Origin: Zygnema cylindricum
Taxonomy: Eukaryota > Streptophyta > Zygnematophyceae > Zygnematales > Zygnemataceae
DNA: 64,000 nucleotides
Reading direction: 5' to 3'
NCBI GenBank assembly: GCA_037447655.1
Contig: JBBHKE010001893.1
Location: 1 to 64,000, forward strand
A program made the translations under genes and the position numbers. The notes under the pieces were generated by a model. It saw only the letters and a program-made list of their open reading frames with translations, searched no databases and was not told the DNA's origin. Of this stretch, positions 44,704-57,000 are shown in pieces. Each line of letters opens with the position of its first letter. Within the stretch, counting starts at the first letter, position 1.

Positions 44704-47700
44704 ACAATAGCGATGCCCTGTGAGTCTTCAGAGTCCCTTGAGTAAAGGAGTTGAGCGCAGGTGAATTCGATCGGTGAGTCTAAGGGTGATATCACTTATG
44801 ATACCTAGGCTGCAAAGGCAGCAAACAGAGAGCAATCAGACCGGTTTCATCGGAAACCGAATACGAAGCAGAGGACCAAACACTCGGCCGGGAAGAGATC
44901 ATGAGAGACCACGTCAAACAAGTGATAGGGTCAAAGGGTTTGCATGAGATATCAAGGAAGGCAGACTCATCAGGTGTGGAGGAAGTCAAGGGAAGTAAAA
45001 ACAACCACGCAGAGGATGCAGTCAAACTCAACCTGTCCTTCACCAGGAAGACAGAGCTAACCAAAACTATTCTCCAAACATCCTATCAAGATGGAACATC
45101 CATTCAATCATACATCACTCATTATTCTAACCTGCTAAACCAAGCAAAGACTGCAGGCCTTGTTTTCTCAAAGACCACACATATTTGTTAGCTAATCCTC
45201 TCGCTACCAAAGCGGTCCTCAGACGTCCTCACCAGGTTGGAGGAGCGGAATCGGGAACACTAGGAGTGGAACGAAGTGTTGGAGGTGTTGTTGGAAATCG
45301 CTTCCAGCACCACGAAGGTGTCACAATGTGGCACGCACTCTGATGGCTCCAACTATCCACCCGCAAACGGTGGAACAAATTGAGAAGGCAAGGTTAGTCT
45401 GTCACAATCGAGTGGCAATGACAAGAAGGAGGAGACTCGCACCAAGTACAGTAATGAGTCTAACTTCATGCACAGTAATGAGTCTAACTTCATGCAGGTA
45501 TAAAACTTGCATACAGAGAGGAAAGACAGCCAAGACGAGAAAAAACTTGACCAAGGTAGATCTGAACCTCGACAAAAATCTGCAACAAAGAAAAACAAAT
45601 GCGACCCAAGCTCCATCAGAGAGATCGGCACAGATCCGAAAAGAGCTGCTTACCGAGCACGGGTGCAAAAATTTGCTAGCAGTTTGCAAAGGGAAGGGAG
45701 CACAGCCGTGGCATCGAAGCCACAATGAGGGACGTCTCTAACCGAATCAAATGGGTGCAGTCAAAGAATCTGCAAAACAGTGGCAAAAAAATCGTCTCCA
45801 ACCAAATCTAATGGGTGCAGTCAAATAATCTGCAAAACAGTGGCAGAAAAATCAGCACCAGACAGAGATTGATGGGCAAGGACTCGAGGCATTCCAGAGC
45901 AAGAATGTAGCAGCAAGCAGTCAACCATCGTACATGGAGCGAGAAAACAAATTTCACGCTCATGAGTAACAAATTGCAGGTATTACAAAACACTGCAGAT
46001 AACAACAACAGTGTGAGAGACATGGAGAAAAAAAAAAGGATGAGAAACTCACATGGGGATGGCCAAACGATCAGCAACATGCAGATCCGCCGACTCGAAG
46101 AGTCGCAAACCGACCAAACCTCTCAGATTCCACCTCCATATTCAGATTCCAACGAGGAATCAAGACTCTTGGGTAAATTTGAATCTAACGACCTGCAAAA
46201 AGAAAAGTCACGCCGAAATGAAGACAAGTTTTCATGGGCAACAGAAAAGCTTGAAACAATAATTGGACAAACCAAAAACGAAGGCACTAAAGGCAATCGC
46301 ACGTACAAAACCGATTCAAAGAGAAAGAGCATCAAAGGAAACCTCACAAGAATTAGTGTGGACACTCACCAATCAGTTGGAACAAAAATTCGTGGAAGCG
46401 TGGGAAGCAGACAAGAGAGATGAAGCCATGGGGCTGGAACAACTGGTCATGCGATTACGTTCAAGAGCAGCATCGACCATGGCATATTTGTCAATCTGCA
46501 AATCGGAAACCGACAATGAGGTCAAAAAATAGATCCAACCAAGAAGGTAATGCATGGGAGCACATGGAGGGGCAAAGAGGGAACACAGAATCAGGGTGCA
46601 ACTATCAACAAGCATGACAGAAACCAAAGATCTAGACGCTAACAAGCTCAAACTCATCATCAAAAGTAGCAATGAGAGCAGAAATGAGAGCGACAAAAGC
46701 AATGGAGTCGAATCCTCACCAGAGATGGAGACGCCAACGGAATGCTCAACGGATCAAGCACCACCTTCACCAAACACAAGTTCCAAGTCCACATCACCAG
46801 TCACCATCACAAACCCTATAGGTGGAGAAGACCCGAGAGTCGAAGAAGACGAATGTCTTGCAAAACCATGAAAAGAAATGTTAGAAAGAAATGTTAGAAT
46901 TTCTTCAAATAGAAATTGACATGCCATGGGAAGAGGTGTTAGAGTTAACCAAAGTTGCAACTAACAAAAAAAAATTCAGATTAAAGGCTGACACCCACAG
47001 ATACACATCCAAGGTAGTTGTCGAAAAACTAAAGTTCGAATCAAATTCAATTGCTAAAAGCTCAAAGACTAACAAACTTAGATAGTTGAGCAGGGCAAAG
47101 GAAGGGACAAATGGGAACTCACCATCAAAGAAACCGAGCGAAGAGGAACCGAGATGCGAGCAAAACGCTATGCGAGCAAAACGCTGGAGCACTCACATCC
47201 TCAACCGCGACCTCCAGCAAGGAAGACACCGCATGTATTCAAGTCAACGGAAAACGATGGGAAATTTGCGAAGAAAAGAGGAGAAAAAAAGGAGTTAGAA
47301 ACTCTCATTAGAGAAGACAGAAGAGAGAAAATATTTAAAGGAGAGGAGAGAACATTTAAAGAGAGGAAGGAACTTCAGCAACAAGAACCTCACCAAAGCT
47401 CTAAAAAATGACATTAACCCTCGTGACTCTTTTAGGCATCTCTGCAGAAAAAGAATGCCAGCAGCAAACGGACAACTTGACAATAACTCACCAAAATGGA
47501 GTCGAGAATCCGACGAAAGTGGGAGTGCAGATCGAGTCAAACTCCAAAACCGAGTCCAATCCATCGGACATTGAGGCCAAATCTGCACAAGAAAACAAGG
47601 TGTCATAGATTCAGGTCATGAAAAATCCAAAGACCTACAACGATGTATTGCTAACGTTAAATAACAATACATTAGGTAATGGAAATTTTCAAAGGAGGGA

Positions 47701-49284
47701 GAAAAGAGACTTACCGAAATTTGGAAAGACATTTAACCTCGCCAAGTCTCTATAATCAGGCATTTGGGCAACGACCGAGGTTCAGCCGGTCATGCAACCC
47801 ATGGAAAAGAACCTGCAAAGGCCGATCACAGCGGAAGGCGTGAGTGGGTCAGGCGTGAGTGGGCAACGACCGAGGTTCAGCCGGTCATGCAACCCATGGA
47901 AAAGAACCTGCAAAGACCGATCACAGCGGAAGGCGTGAGTGGGTCAGGCGTGAGTGGGTCAGGCGTGAGTGGGTCAGAAAAAGTCCTAAGAGAGAAACTA
48001 ACACTTATGTTTGAAGTTGGACCCTACAGGAAACACCAAATTGCAGGAGCACCAGCAGCTGAAAAAAGTACGATCCCATTTCAAGCAGCAGCTAAAGGAG
48101 AAAAGGAGATTAGAAGCTTAACCATTGAACCTCATCAAGAAGCAAGAATGCAAATCTATCCTCAAGAATCAACCGAACAAATCGAGAGACGCCTCAAAAT
48201 CTCCCCGAGAGGAAAGCCTCCACATCGAAGGCGCGGCGAAAGCCGTAGATGGGGAAAAGAGGAAGGATTTTAGAAACCCTAAACCCAATGAGAAGTTCAT
48301 GATTAAAAGATTAAGAGGGGAAGAAGAGGCAGACAGCTTAGAGAAGAAAGTAAACCTAAGTCAAAAATCCATTCGAGGTCATGGCAGTCTATACGACAGA
48401 GGGAGTCAAAGCTATGATATTCTACACTATGGCAGAGAGAAAAAGGACTAAGAAAAAATCAGAAGTGAAAAATTCAAGAAAAGAAAGATGAAACCTAATT
48501 GTGTAGTGTTCTGTGAGCGCCTCCCACTATATGGATGCGACAAAAGCGGTACAGGTACCTTTGGAGATGAGCGACATTAGCGCGAGCGAAAAGGATTGTC
48601 GCACATTTCAAGCAACGTCATCGCGGCGACACGTTCAGTCATCGAACGATCGAAGCTGGTCGAACGATGACAACTTCATCACGCGACGCTTCACGAACAA
48701 AAAATATCATAAAACATTTCAGGTGACGTGATCGAGATCGCAAATTTACATATCAAACGACGTAAGATGGTCGGGCGACGAAAAATTTATCCTGCGACGC
48801 TTTACGATTATGATATCGATTCACTTTGCGAAAGTGAAATCGACGGTTGCGGTTTAACAATAGTTACGCGAATCTTGGATTCGCAAGGTCACACGAACTA
48901 CAAGGATTACACGTCATATAATCTGGATGAGGAGTCTGTAACAAAGGACGCAGTCGCCAGCCGCGCAATTCCCTTGTACGAAAAGCAAATCTCCGCGGTC
49001 CACTCACGAACGACCAAGATTTTCAAGACCATTGGTGGTCCTAACGGACAATATTTTCCGGGAAGCAAAATCTCCCCGGCACTAACAAAATTTCACATTT
49101 TGCAGGGAACAGAATGTACGGAAATATTTCACGCAATCACATTACCATTAAAACGCCGATGGCAAATAACCGATTCGCAAAAATCGAAGAGCACGGCAAG
49201 TACAGTACAATTAAAGCGCCAACCAATTACCGATTCAACGAAATCGAGGAGCGAGGCAAATATCGACACGAGCTCGAGTGGGAG
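44704..49284 (+). pseudogene. El-6 internal region: degenerate gag-like piece and purine-rich sequence
   Basis: One 96-residue frame (44901-45191) has a Gag-like pattern (LSFTRKTELTKTIL, then SIQSYITHYSNLLNQAKTAGL). Everything after it is a series of short Lys/Glu/Ser/Thr/Gln-rich frames in the plus strand with no known domain. Short tandem copies occur at 45451-45498 (24-bp period) and about 45741-45850. I would not predict a functional protein. Confidence 0.55.
47766..47985 (+). repeat. Nested tandem repeat in El-6
   Basis: A 95-bp unit starting GGGCAACGACCGAGG occurs twice (47766 and 47861). Its end holds copies of a 15-bp unit GGCGTGAGTGGGTCA, present three times after the second copy. 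Confidence 0.9.
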
Positions 49285-49949
49285 TGTTGATTTTAGGCGA
49301 TATTAACCGATATTATGTACGGATATCGGAGCGTCGATATTGTGTACGGAAATCGGATTGCTGATATTGTACGGACTGCAAGATCGAATCGCACGGAATC
49401 GAGTGACGATTCCACGACAGACATTTTTTGGCGGAAATTTTGACACATATTTGGGCGCGGCCACCGACGGCTGACACTATCTATTTTGGCGAGTAGTCAT
49501 TGGACCACACGGTGCACACATTCAGCATTCAGATTGGAGTGCACATGTACAAATAGTGATTATTCTTCAGGAAGAGATCTATCTCTCTCACACATTATAT
49601 CACAGGATAGCAAGTTGTTTAGGCAATGGTGTTTAACACTTTATTCATACAAACACATTGTACACAGAGATCACAGAGATCATAACATATCACAGAGATT
49701 AGAAACATAGTCTTAGGAGGAGAATCTAGCTTTATTGGTTAAAGAATGTCCTTGAGGCAAATGTAATTCCTAGTTTTATAATTTTGTTTAAAGTTGTTTA
49801 AACCTGCCTGTTCTATTGTTTACATCTATTTTTTCCCCCTACTCTAAACCCTTGTGAGGCACATAACAACACCCCTTCTTAGTGTATGTTATAGGTTTAT
49901 CTACCCTAACCCTCGGCGAGGGGCTAGGGTGAGCGCCTAAACTAATACA
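49285..49949 (+). repeat. El-6 3' LTR
   Basis: It begins TGTTGATTTTAGGCG and ends near TAATACA. The first 95 bp, missing in the 5' copy, hold several GATATT/ATATCG words. Confidence 0.88.
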
Positions 49950-50004
49950 AACACGCCACCATTTTGTCACTGTGTTCTCGTAGCCAAGCACTTATCCTTT
50001 GCTA

Positions 50005-51290
50005 ATCATGGTTCCTTTGTTCGATTGTTATGGGTATTGTTTGGACAGGTTCTAAGAAAGTTGGGTCTTTGGTTTTGTGGAAATATACCTTTATTGGAGT
50101 AAAGTAGTCAAAATGACAATGATAAAAAAGTTAAAATAGCAAAGACTAACAATGACCAATGATCGAATAGAGAATTCCGACAAGAAGGAGAGGAAAGATG
50201 GAATTTGGAGAGTGAGGGAATAGAATGGAATAGAGAGGAAAACTTAGGACGATTTTAGGATCGTTGAGTTTATAGGACACTGTTTGGGGGATTAGGAAAA
50301 AAAGTAATAAAACATTTGGAAAGGTTCAGTTTGTCACTATGCGAAGTAACTGGATTGTGGAAATTATGGGAGTGTGATAATAAGAATGGTCGATAAGAAT
50401 GGGTTTGGGATCAAGTAGAAAATGAAATGGGGATGTGGACAAGTTTTCATTCGCAAATAGGAACATCAAAATAAACTAATCTTCCAAGATGTAGAACCTA
50501 AAAGTATGTATTTTTGGATATGGCAAAAAAACATATCCGAGTAAATTGAAGCATAGCGCCCTACAAACATTTTATAAAAGATAGATCTTTTGACACAATG
50601 ATCTAATGAAAATGGATACGTTTGCAAAGAAAATAAAACAAAACTTTCCAAAACATATATAGCAAACAAATAATAAACCATAAAAAAAGTCTACAACCAA
50701 CTCCAAGTCAACCACGTGATCTCAAAAAAAATCAACACTTACCATACTTCAACCCTCCTCAATTGACAATTTCATCCCTTAGGCTCATTTCTAAACCTCC
50801 TCCCTTCTTGCTCCATCCCATAAACAAAAACTCCCAAACCCAAAACTCTACCAAATTCTAACCACCCACACTCCCCTAATCCCCCCCGGTCAAGAGGCCC
50901 GGCGTCTCCTACCGCCTACGTGAAAATACACTATCCGTATAGAAAGCTGGCGGTGGGTCCGAACATGTTTTGCGCAAGTACGTCGACATTCGGGTAAAGA
51001 TTGCACTGCTGCGTTTTGTCCGCCTGCTGGCACTCTTTGTTTACTGCGAACGGCGATACTCACATATCACCCAGCCGCAACACCTGTCGAGAATCGACCC
51101 AGCAACGGACGGTCAAAGACTCGTCGCGTCAAGGCTGCACTGTTGGAATTTGAAATTTTGTGAACAGATTTTGAAGCCATGCAGAGCATGGTATAAGGCA
51201 GGAAGCTTCGGTCTGGTACCTTGGTGCTGGGGTTGACCATACCGTCGCCGTTGAGCACTCCGCCGATCTGAGTCGGACCAACCGGACTGA
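50005..51290 (-). pseudogene. Partial phosphorylase copy: intron 3, exon 3, intron 2, part of exon 2
   Basis: On the minus strand this parallels 57700-58960 of the intact gene. The exon 3 copy (50913-51083) has exactly the intact length of 171 bp but carries stop codons (after LYG and after IFT). The exon 2 copy (51220-51290) keeps IGGVLNGDGMVNPSTK and its donor, then stops at the break. The copy includes introns, so it arose by DNA duplication. The left end lies about 55 bp after El-6. Confidence 0.9.
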
Positions 51291-54019
51291 TTTGTATCGG
51301 GCCATTTTTTATGTGTTTTTTTACATGAACTAGGAACAAGAAGTTGGGCTCTCAAAGTAGAGAATGGGGACACATGTTATGTGTAAGTCATACTTAAATT
51401 AAGAAGGGACCCTCTTTAATTGACAAAAAAAAATATTAAGAAAAATCAATGGTAAACATTTTTGATTAGAAGAAAATAGACGAAAAACAAAAAAAAAACA
51501 ACGCAAACAAATTAAAAGTGAAAACACATCCGACCTTCCCCACGACATAATTGGGAATCCGTAAAACGGGGGGTCAGCCCTATAAACTCCTCGAGCACGA
51601 CGAAGCACGCTAAGGAAGATCTACAACACGACGGTGACCCATACCGTGGTAGCAGATTGAAGAATAATGGCACCTTCCGCGTGTTGTAAGTTACGATTAA
51701 ACATTTATGATAAAAACAAGTGGGGGCGTAAAGGGGGCTCCTATGCCCCTCCTCTCAAAGTAACTAACGCAAGCCACAAGTATAGAGGAACTAAACAAAA
51801 ATAGGTACCAAACAACCAAACATAATGATCGTCGTGATAATATCCATACCATCATGGTGCACATAATCGCACCATTTGTTTCTAAGAAGCAACAAAATTG
51901 GCCACTCTACACCAACCCTACCGCTTAACCAAATGTTGTAAACGAGGAAAGGATCGCAAAAACAATGTCCAAAAAAATACGGCGACCACCATTGAGAAAA
52001 CAATGACTATTCGTTGCAAAACTGTAATACGCGAAACCTCGCGTCGAACTAATTACCCCCCTTCCGAAGAAATGGTCGAAATATTTTCGCAAAACAAACT
52101 CACGTCATCGCGTAAAAGGACAATGTCGCATGAACCAATGAGATAGTCGAGTACACGTGGACGAGAGAGACAAATCAAAAATTAGTGGGCGGTATTGAAT
52201 GGGAAAGGAGTGAAACAACGAGTGCAAAATAGTGTTGCAAATAGTGGCATATCCCCAAGTCGTCTCTCCTTGTAAGGAGCAACAAAGTGAATAAACCCAA
52301 TTGGGTTGAAAAAAATGGTTGCACGAGTGAAATAAATAATATCGTAAAACAGGCGAGGGGGGAAGCCGGAACGGTAGGGTGATGGTGAGTTGAAAGTCGC
52401 AATGAAAAAAATGGAAATAAAGGGTATAATCAGTGGTGAGCCTTAACCTAGCAAGTGGAAAATTGGACCCACAAGTGTGAGAAGAGTTATAGGTCGATTG
52501 GTGCGGACTTTCTTGTAAATGAAAGCTTAATCAAACCTAACTTAGAGGGTGGAGAAAACCATCGTGCATGTTAGAGCAATGGGATAAATTGCCTATAGGG
52601 AGACTTTTGGGAACAAATAAAATCGTACGAAGCACGGGGGGTGATTGGAACAAAACAGGAGTATCCCAAACTAAGCATGTAGGCATTATTACACCAACAA
52701 CACACATAACAAGTACGTGTAACTTCTGCCATATATATTCAACCTAACCCATTGCTGAGACGAGACGAAATGCATATATACAAACCACAACATTTTGGGC
52801 CAAAGACCACAAGACCCAACAAATCGTGGAGGGCTCCCATTAGGCAATCATCGAAGGCAGATTAAAAGTTATATGGTCATAGGTGTGCGACGGGAAGTGC
52901 GTGTGAGGTGGGAACTGACACCACAAAAAAGCACGAAAAAGAAACAATTAGACGACAAACAAACTATATCCCACGATTTCCCATTACACGATACGTGAAA
53001 CGCATCGTGAAAAAACATTGTGAAACAACTCATAAACCGTGCCCGTGGGTCCTCCCGTTGAGAGACCGGCGGAGTGACATTTATCTTAATGAAAGCATCG
53101 CAGCCGAGAGTAAGAGACGTTGAATGCTTGAAACTTTGCATTGAAGAGGACAACAGGTCGGTTGTTTGGTCGATGGAGGGATTTGAAGGACCAACACAAA
53201 AATCTAACTTCATTTTTAATGAAAATATCAGGCCCTTGAGATGGTGGAAAGTCGTGTTGAATTATGCAACATGCATTGAAAAGCCTTCACACTTCAATTA
53301 GAAAGTTCACAAACTGTTACATGGAAGGCAATCTGACTTATTGCTTGTAATTGGGCAAAAACCACAAGTTTCTTGTGTTAACCTCAGTTACAACCAAATT
53401 TTAAGTATTTCAACAAGTTTGAATGCCTGAGTGAGAGGTCCTTAGAGAGCAAATACAGATTCATATGCGAAACTTAACACTTTTTAAAACAAGATGATTA
53501 TAAACTTTACATAAAATGTTTTTATCCAAGCCACAAAAAGACGATTTTTTTTTTTGAAACATCCCACAGCAAGAACTTTGCGAGACCAGATTCTCGTCAT
53601 TGACATGTTCCTTGAAATTGATCAACACTAAAATAATTGTTAATGGTATCGGATTACAAAGACAGAGAATCTCTGAAGTAAACTAGGGCTTTAATTCCTC
53701 CACAAAATATAAATAAGCCGATCCACAAGAAATATACCGAGTAGAACTCCGCCTGTCTTTAAAAAACAGTTCCGTACAGAGCTAAGCTTCACTTTCCGCT
53801 AAAAACAAATCGTAGGAGAAATAGCCTTTATTATTGAAGATCGTAGAACCGGCAGTCCTATACGGACCACTTAAATTCCACCTTTCAATAGAATAATAGA
53901 ATTGACAGGTATGTCAAAATCCCTTTTATTTGTAGAAACTATTAACATATAAAACTCGTACGGTTTAATTAAGCAATTAGCCAATTTATCGCGCCCTGCG
54001 TTCGTCAGTTTCCGTACGG
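51291..54019. other. No complete gene; downstream flank of the phosphorylase gene
   Basis: AT-rich sequence with scattered short frames and no domain I recognise, apart from the LINE-like fragment 51791-52003. The 3' UTR of the gene at 54020 should lie at the right edge. A poly-T run is at about 53545-53556. Confidence 0.45.
51791..52003 (-). pseudogene. Second non-LTR-like C-terminal fragment (tentative)
   Basis: The pattern DYVHHDGMD ... MFGCLVPIF parallels DYGHRDVMD ... IFGCLGVVL in the 23943-24320 fragment. Too short for a firm family call. Confidence 0.3.
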
Positions 54020-57000
54020 TCAGTTGTAGTCCAGCGTGAACTTGCAGACCGTGCTGGCAGGGCCCTGCAGAGCGCCGCTCAGCACCTGGGCCGTACAGCG
54101 GCTTTGCAGCCACGTCAGCACCACACCTGCCAAAAATAAACACGTGGCATCACATTACTTTCAAAAGGTTAGAAAGGAAATCTCGCGGAAACTCACGATT
54201 TTTCATCTCTTGAAAATAGAACGAGGAGAATCGGAGGCTTGTTGCGATGGCGCAGCAAAAAGAAAAATAGAAAAGCAATGTGACATCATCATCACTAATA
54301 CTTTCAAATGTTGTCACCTAACCAGGGTGTGCTAATTACGCAATCGAAAGTTTTACCCTCGATTTGAAGGTAAACTGTACATTCCGTACAGTTGTCCGGG
54401 CAAATTTACTTACGGTTTGCCCTGAAACTGTACGAGTCGCCCTCACCATTAGGGCAAATTTCCTCAAATTGATTACCCTATGGGTGTGTGCATTGGCACG
54501 TCGCGATATCCCACCGCATTTCAAGTGGATGCTGAATCGTTCGCAACAGTGCGCTGAGTATCTCGCACTCGTATCTCGTACTTCTTACTTTCAGTATCTC
54601 GTATTCTGTCGTCTTTTCTGTTATCAATTCAGTCGCTCGTTGCAAACGTGACGCCTCGAACAATTAAGTCATCAGACACCATCTCTTCCGCATGATGTCA
54701 CATAACTTTCTGCTATTTGAAGTTTTCGTTCGAAACTGTACGATCGTACTGTAATGGTTGAGTTCAGACATTTCGATTCATGAAACCAAAATTCCATCAG
54801 CACTTTCAGCAGTTTCGCACACATCTCAATACATCACAAGTCGATATTGGCCGCCATGTCACAGTGAGATTACACTTTAGAGCATTTGCAGTAAAAAGCT
54901 TCACACATTCAATGGCATTCGTGTACCGTACTTGAATAGGAAGCGATGGCATAGCCGTATCCTGTGGCGAAGTCTCGTTCAATTTCCACCTGTCGCCATG
55001 TGCCATCTTTCAGTTTGGTGACCGGAACATGGAGCCAGTTAGCGTTCCCACGAATCACAGTGTACGGAAGCCTTTTTTTGGAAAACATGTTGTACCTGCA
55101 GGCAACCAATCACCACATGCCACCAAATTACATTTTTTTAGTTGTAAGCTAATCGAACATCTTCTAAAATCCATTTGGTTAGCCTCTAATTTACATTCTA
55201 CAAGTCACAAAGAATTTGTTGCATGGAAATCAAACTCAAGAAATGTTCGTTACCTAGTTTCGCTCGATTCTCATTTGCGTTCCCAGCAACGGACAACTGT
55301 ACGGCTTAATGTTACACACAAAAGAAACTACAAAGTCTGGCATCGAGGAGGGAAGAAGCTTGGTTTACCAAAGAAGTTGTCATTCAATCAGATACTGCCC
55401 ATTTCTGCAACTACACGGTGAATCGCTAGTAGCTGTAGCGATAATCACGTTTCTTTTGCCCTCTGAATGCAAAACAAAGTTAATCACACTTTTTTTTTCT
55501 TACCAGTAATCCTTTCTGTGGTTCACGATTGTCCACGTAAGATGGACATGAAATATAATTCTTAAAACTAAAACAGTCATACTAATGATTTCTTAATGCT
55601 AATCAAGATTCACAATGTACTTCACATATGTAAACGAAACAGATTCGCAATTTTAGCTTTTAAAAAGTAAGCAATTAGCCTTTTCTTCTGGGTAATAAAA
55701 GGACATGATGGAACTTACTGCTGAATGGCGAAAGCCATCCCAACAGCCTCCATGGCCGATACAGCAATGACATTCTTTTGAGTGAAGTTCCTGGTTCCTT
55801 TCCAAGCTTCGTTCAGTAAAGAAGCAGTGAACTCTCGAGCACTCATGTCCCATGGAACTCCGGAATAGAAAAATTGTCCGTCAATCTGCACCGTCCAGCC
55901 AATTCACTTTCTCTCTCATTAACAGGTGCAAGTCCGTACACTTGTGTGAACTTGGATCTCGGTTCATGACAAGAAGTGCAAGATCAGTTATGATTGAGTA
56001 ATAACAATGGCAATTGTAATAAAAACCATCGGTGTAGCCATTGGAGCATGGTCGAGACAACTTTTATAACACTAGATGTGATTGAAGATGCTCATATTGT
56101 CGTGAGGACGAGCAGGAATTGGGTCTGTGATACAATGAAAAGCTCTAAAGAGGCCTTCTTGACGTCTTCTCCAAAACAACATTTGGAACATCCACGAGGC
56201 ACAGGATTTCATGAGCGTGAATATAACAGCTGGTGTCTTTCGTTTGATCCAAATCTCATGTGTATGAGTATTTCTGTGCTCATTACAATTTTGAGTAATA
56301 GCTGGTAATAATCATATTCTTTATGCCACTTTTAGATTCCTGCACTGATTTACTGTGGTGGTTGCACATCCGAGTTGTAGAGAAGAATTTTCTGCTTTTT
56401 AGCGCACATGAATCAACATCCACCATAATTATCTCCCCTGCAAACTGTTCGTCTGTCCAAACTAACAACTACAATGAACAGTGTAGAGAAGCATCTGTAT
56501 ATAGTGCACTTCTTGTACTTGTAGAGAATGCATCCAGTAAGCACACTGCCCATCTTTCGGTGGAAATGAATTATTAGTGTAAATCCGGATTTAAGATGTA
56601 AAACACTAATTTAGCTTAGTGTAAATCCAGTATTATCCGCATGTGTAGTGTAGAACGCAAAAAATATTCAGAAGCCGAGTACGAAAGTCCTTCGACAGTT
56701 AAATTTTAATCGTAAGAAAGTTACAAAAACGACATATGAGAGGGATGACGTACGATAATTCAGAACTGTTTTAGCATCACTTATTGCAGCAAGACGAACT
56801 ATTAACATGCTGAAACTGTTCAAACTGTTGGAATATAAAATTACGGACAACTTACATGGATGTAGCGGATAGCCGGCAGCGAGGATATTTTCATCGAGAG
56901 TTAGATTTTCAAATCTTCATCTTTGTTTTCCTCTAGCAGTAAAGGAAAAGCTTGTAATAAACGACATTGTTACGAAATAAATGTAGCTCACGAACTCCAC

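Larger units (their letters stand above)
44121..49949 (+). mobile_element. El-6: large LTR retrotransposon derivative without recognisable pol
   Basis: A 5'-truncated LTR (44121-44688), a primer site, about 4.6 kb of internal sequence, a purine tract (GAGCTCGAGTGGGAG) and a full 3' LTR of about 665 bp (49285-49949). I see no protease, integrase, RT or RNase H in any frame. The internal plus strand is rich in A and G. The 5' truncation means no target duplication can be tested. The layout fits a large retrotransposon derivative. Confidence 0.8.

Noticed and set aside
44792-45741. Overlapping short frames in the El-6 interior as separate genes
   Set aside because: Both strands show similar short frames, no motif is present beyond one weak Gag-like pattern, and the region lies between LTRs.
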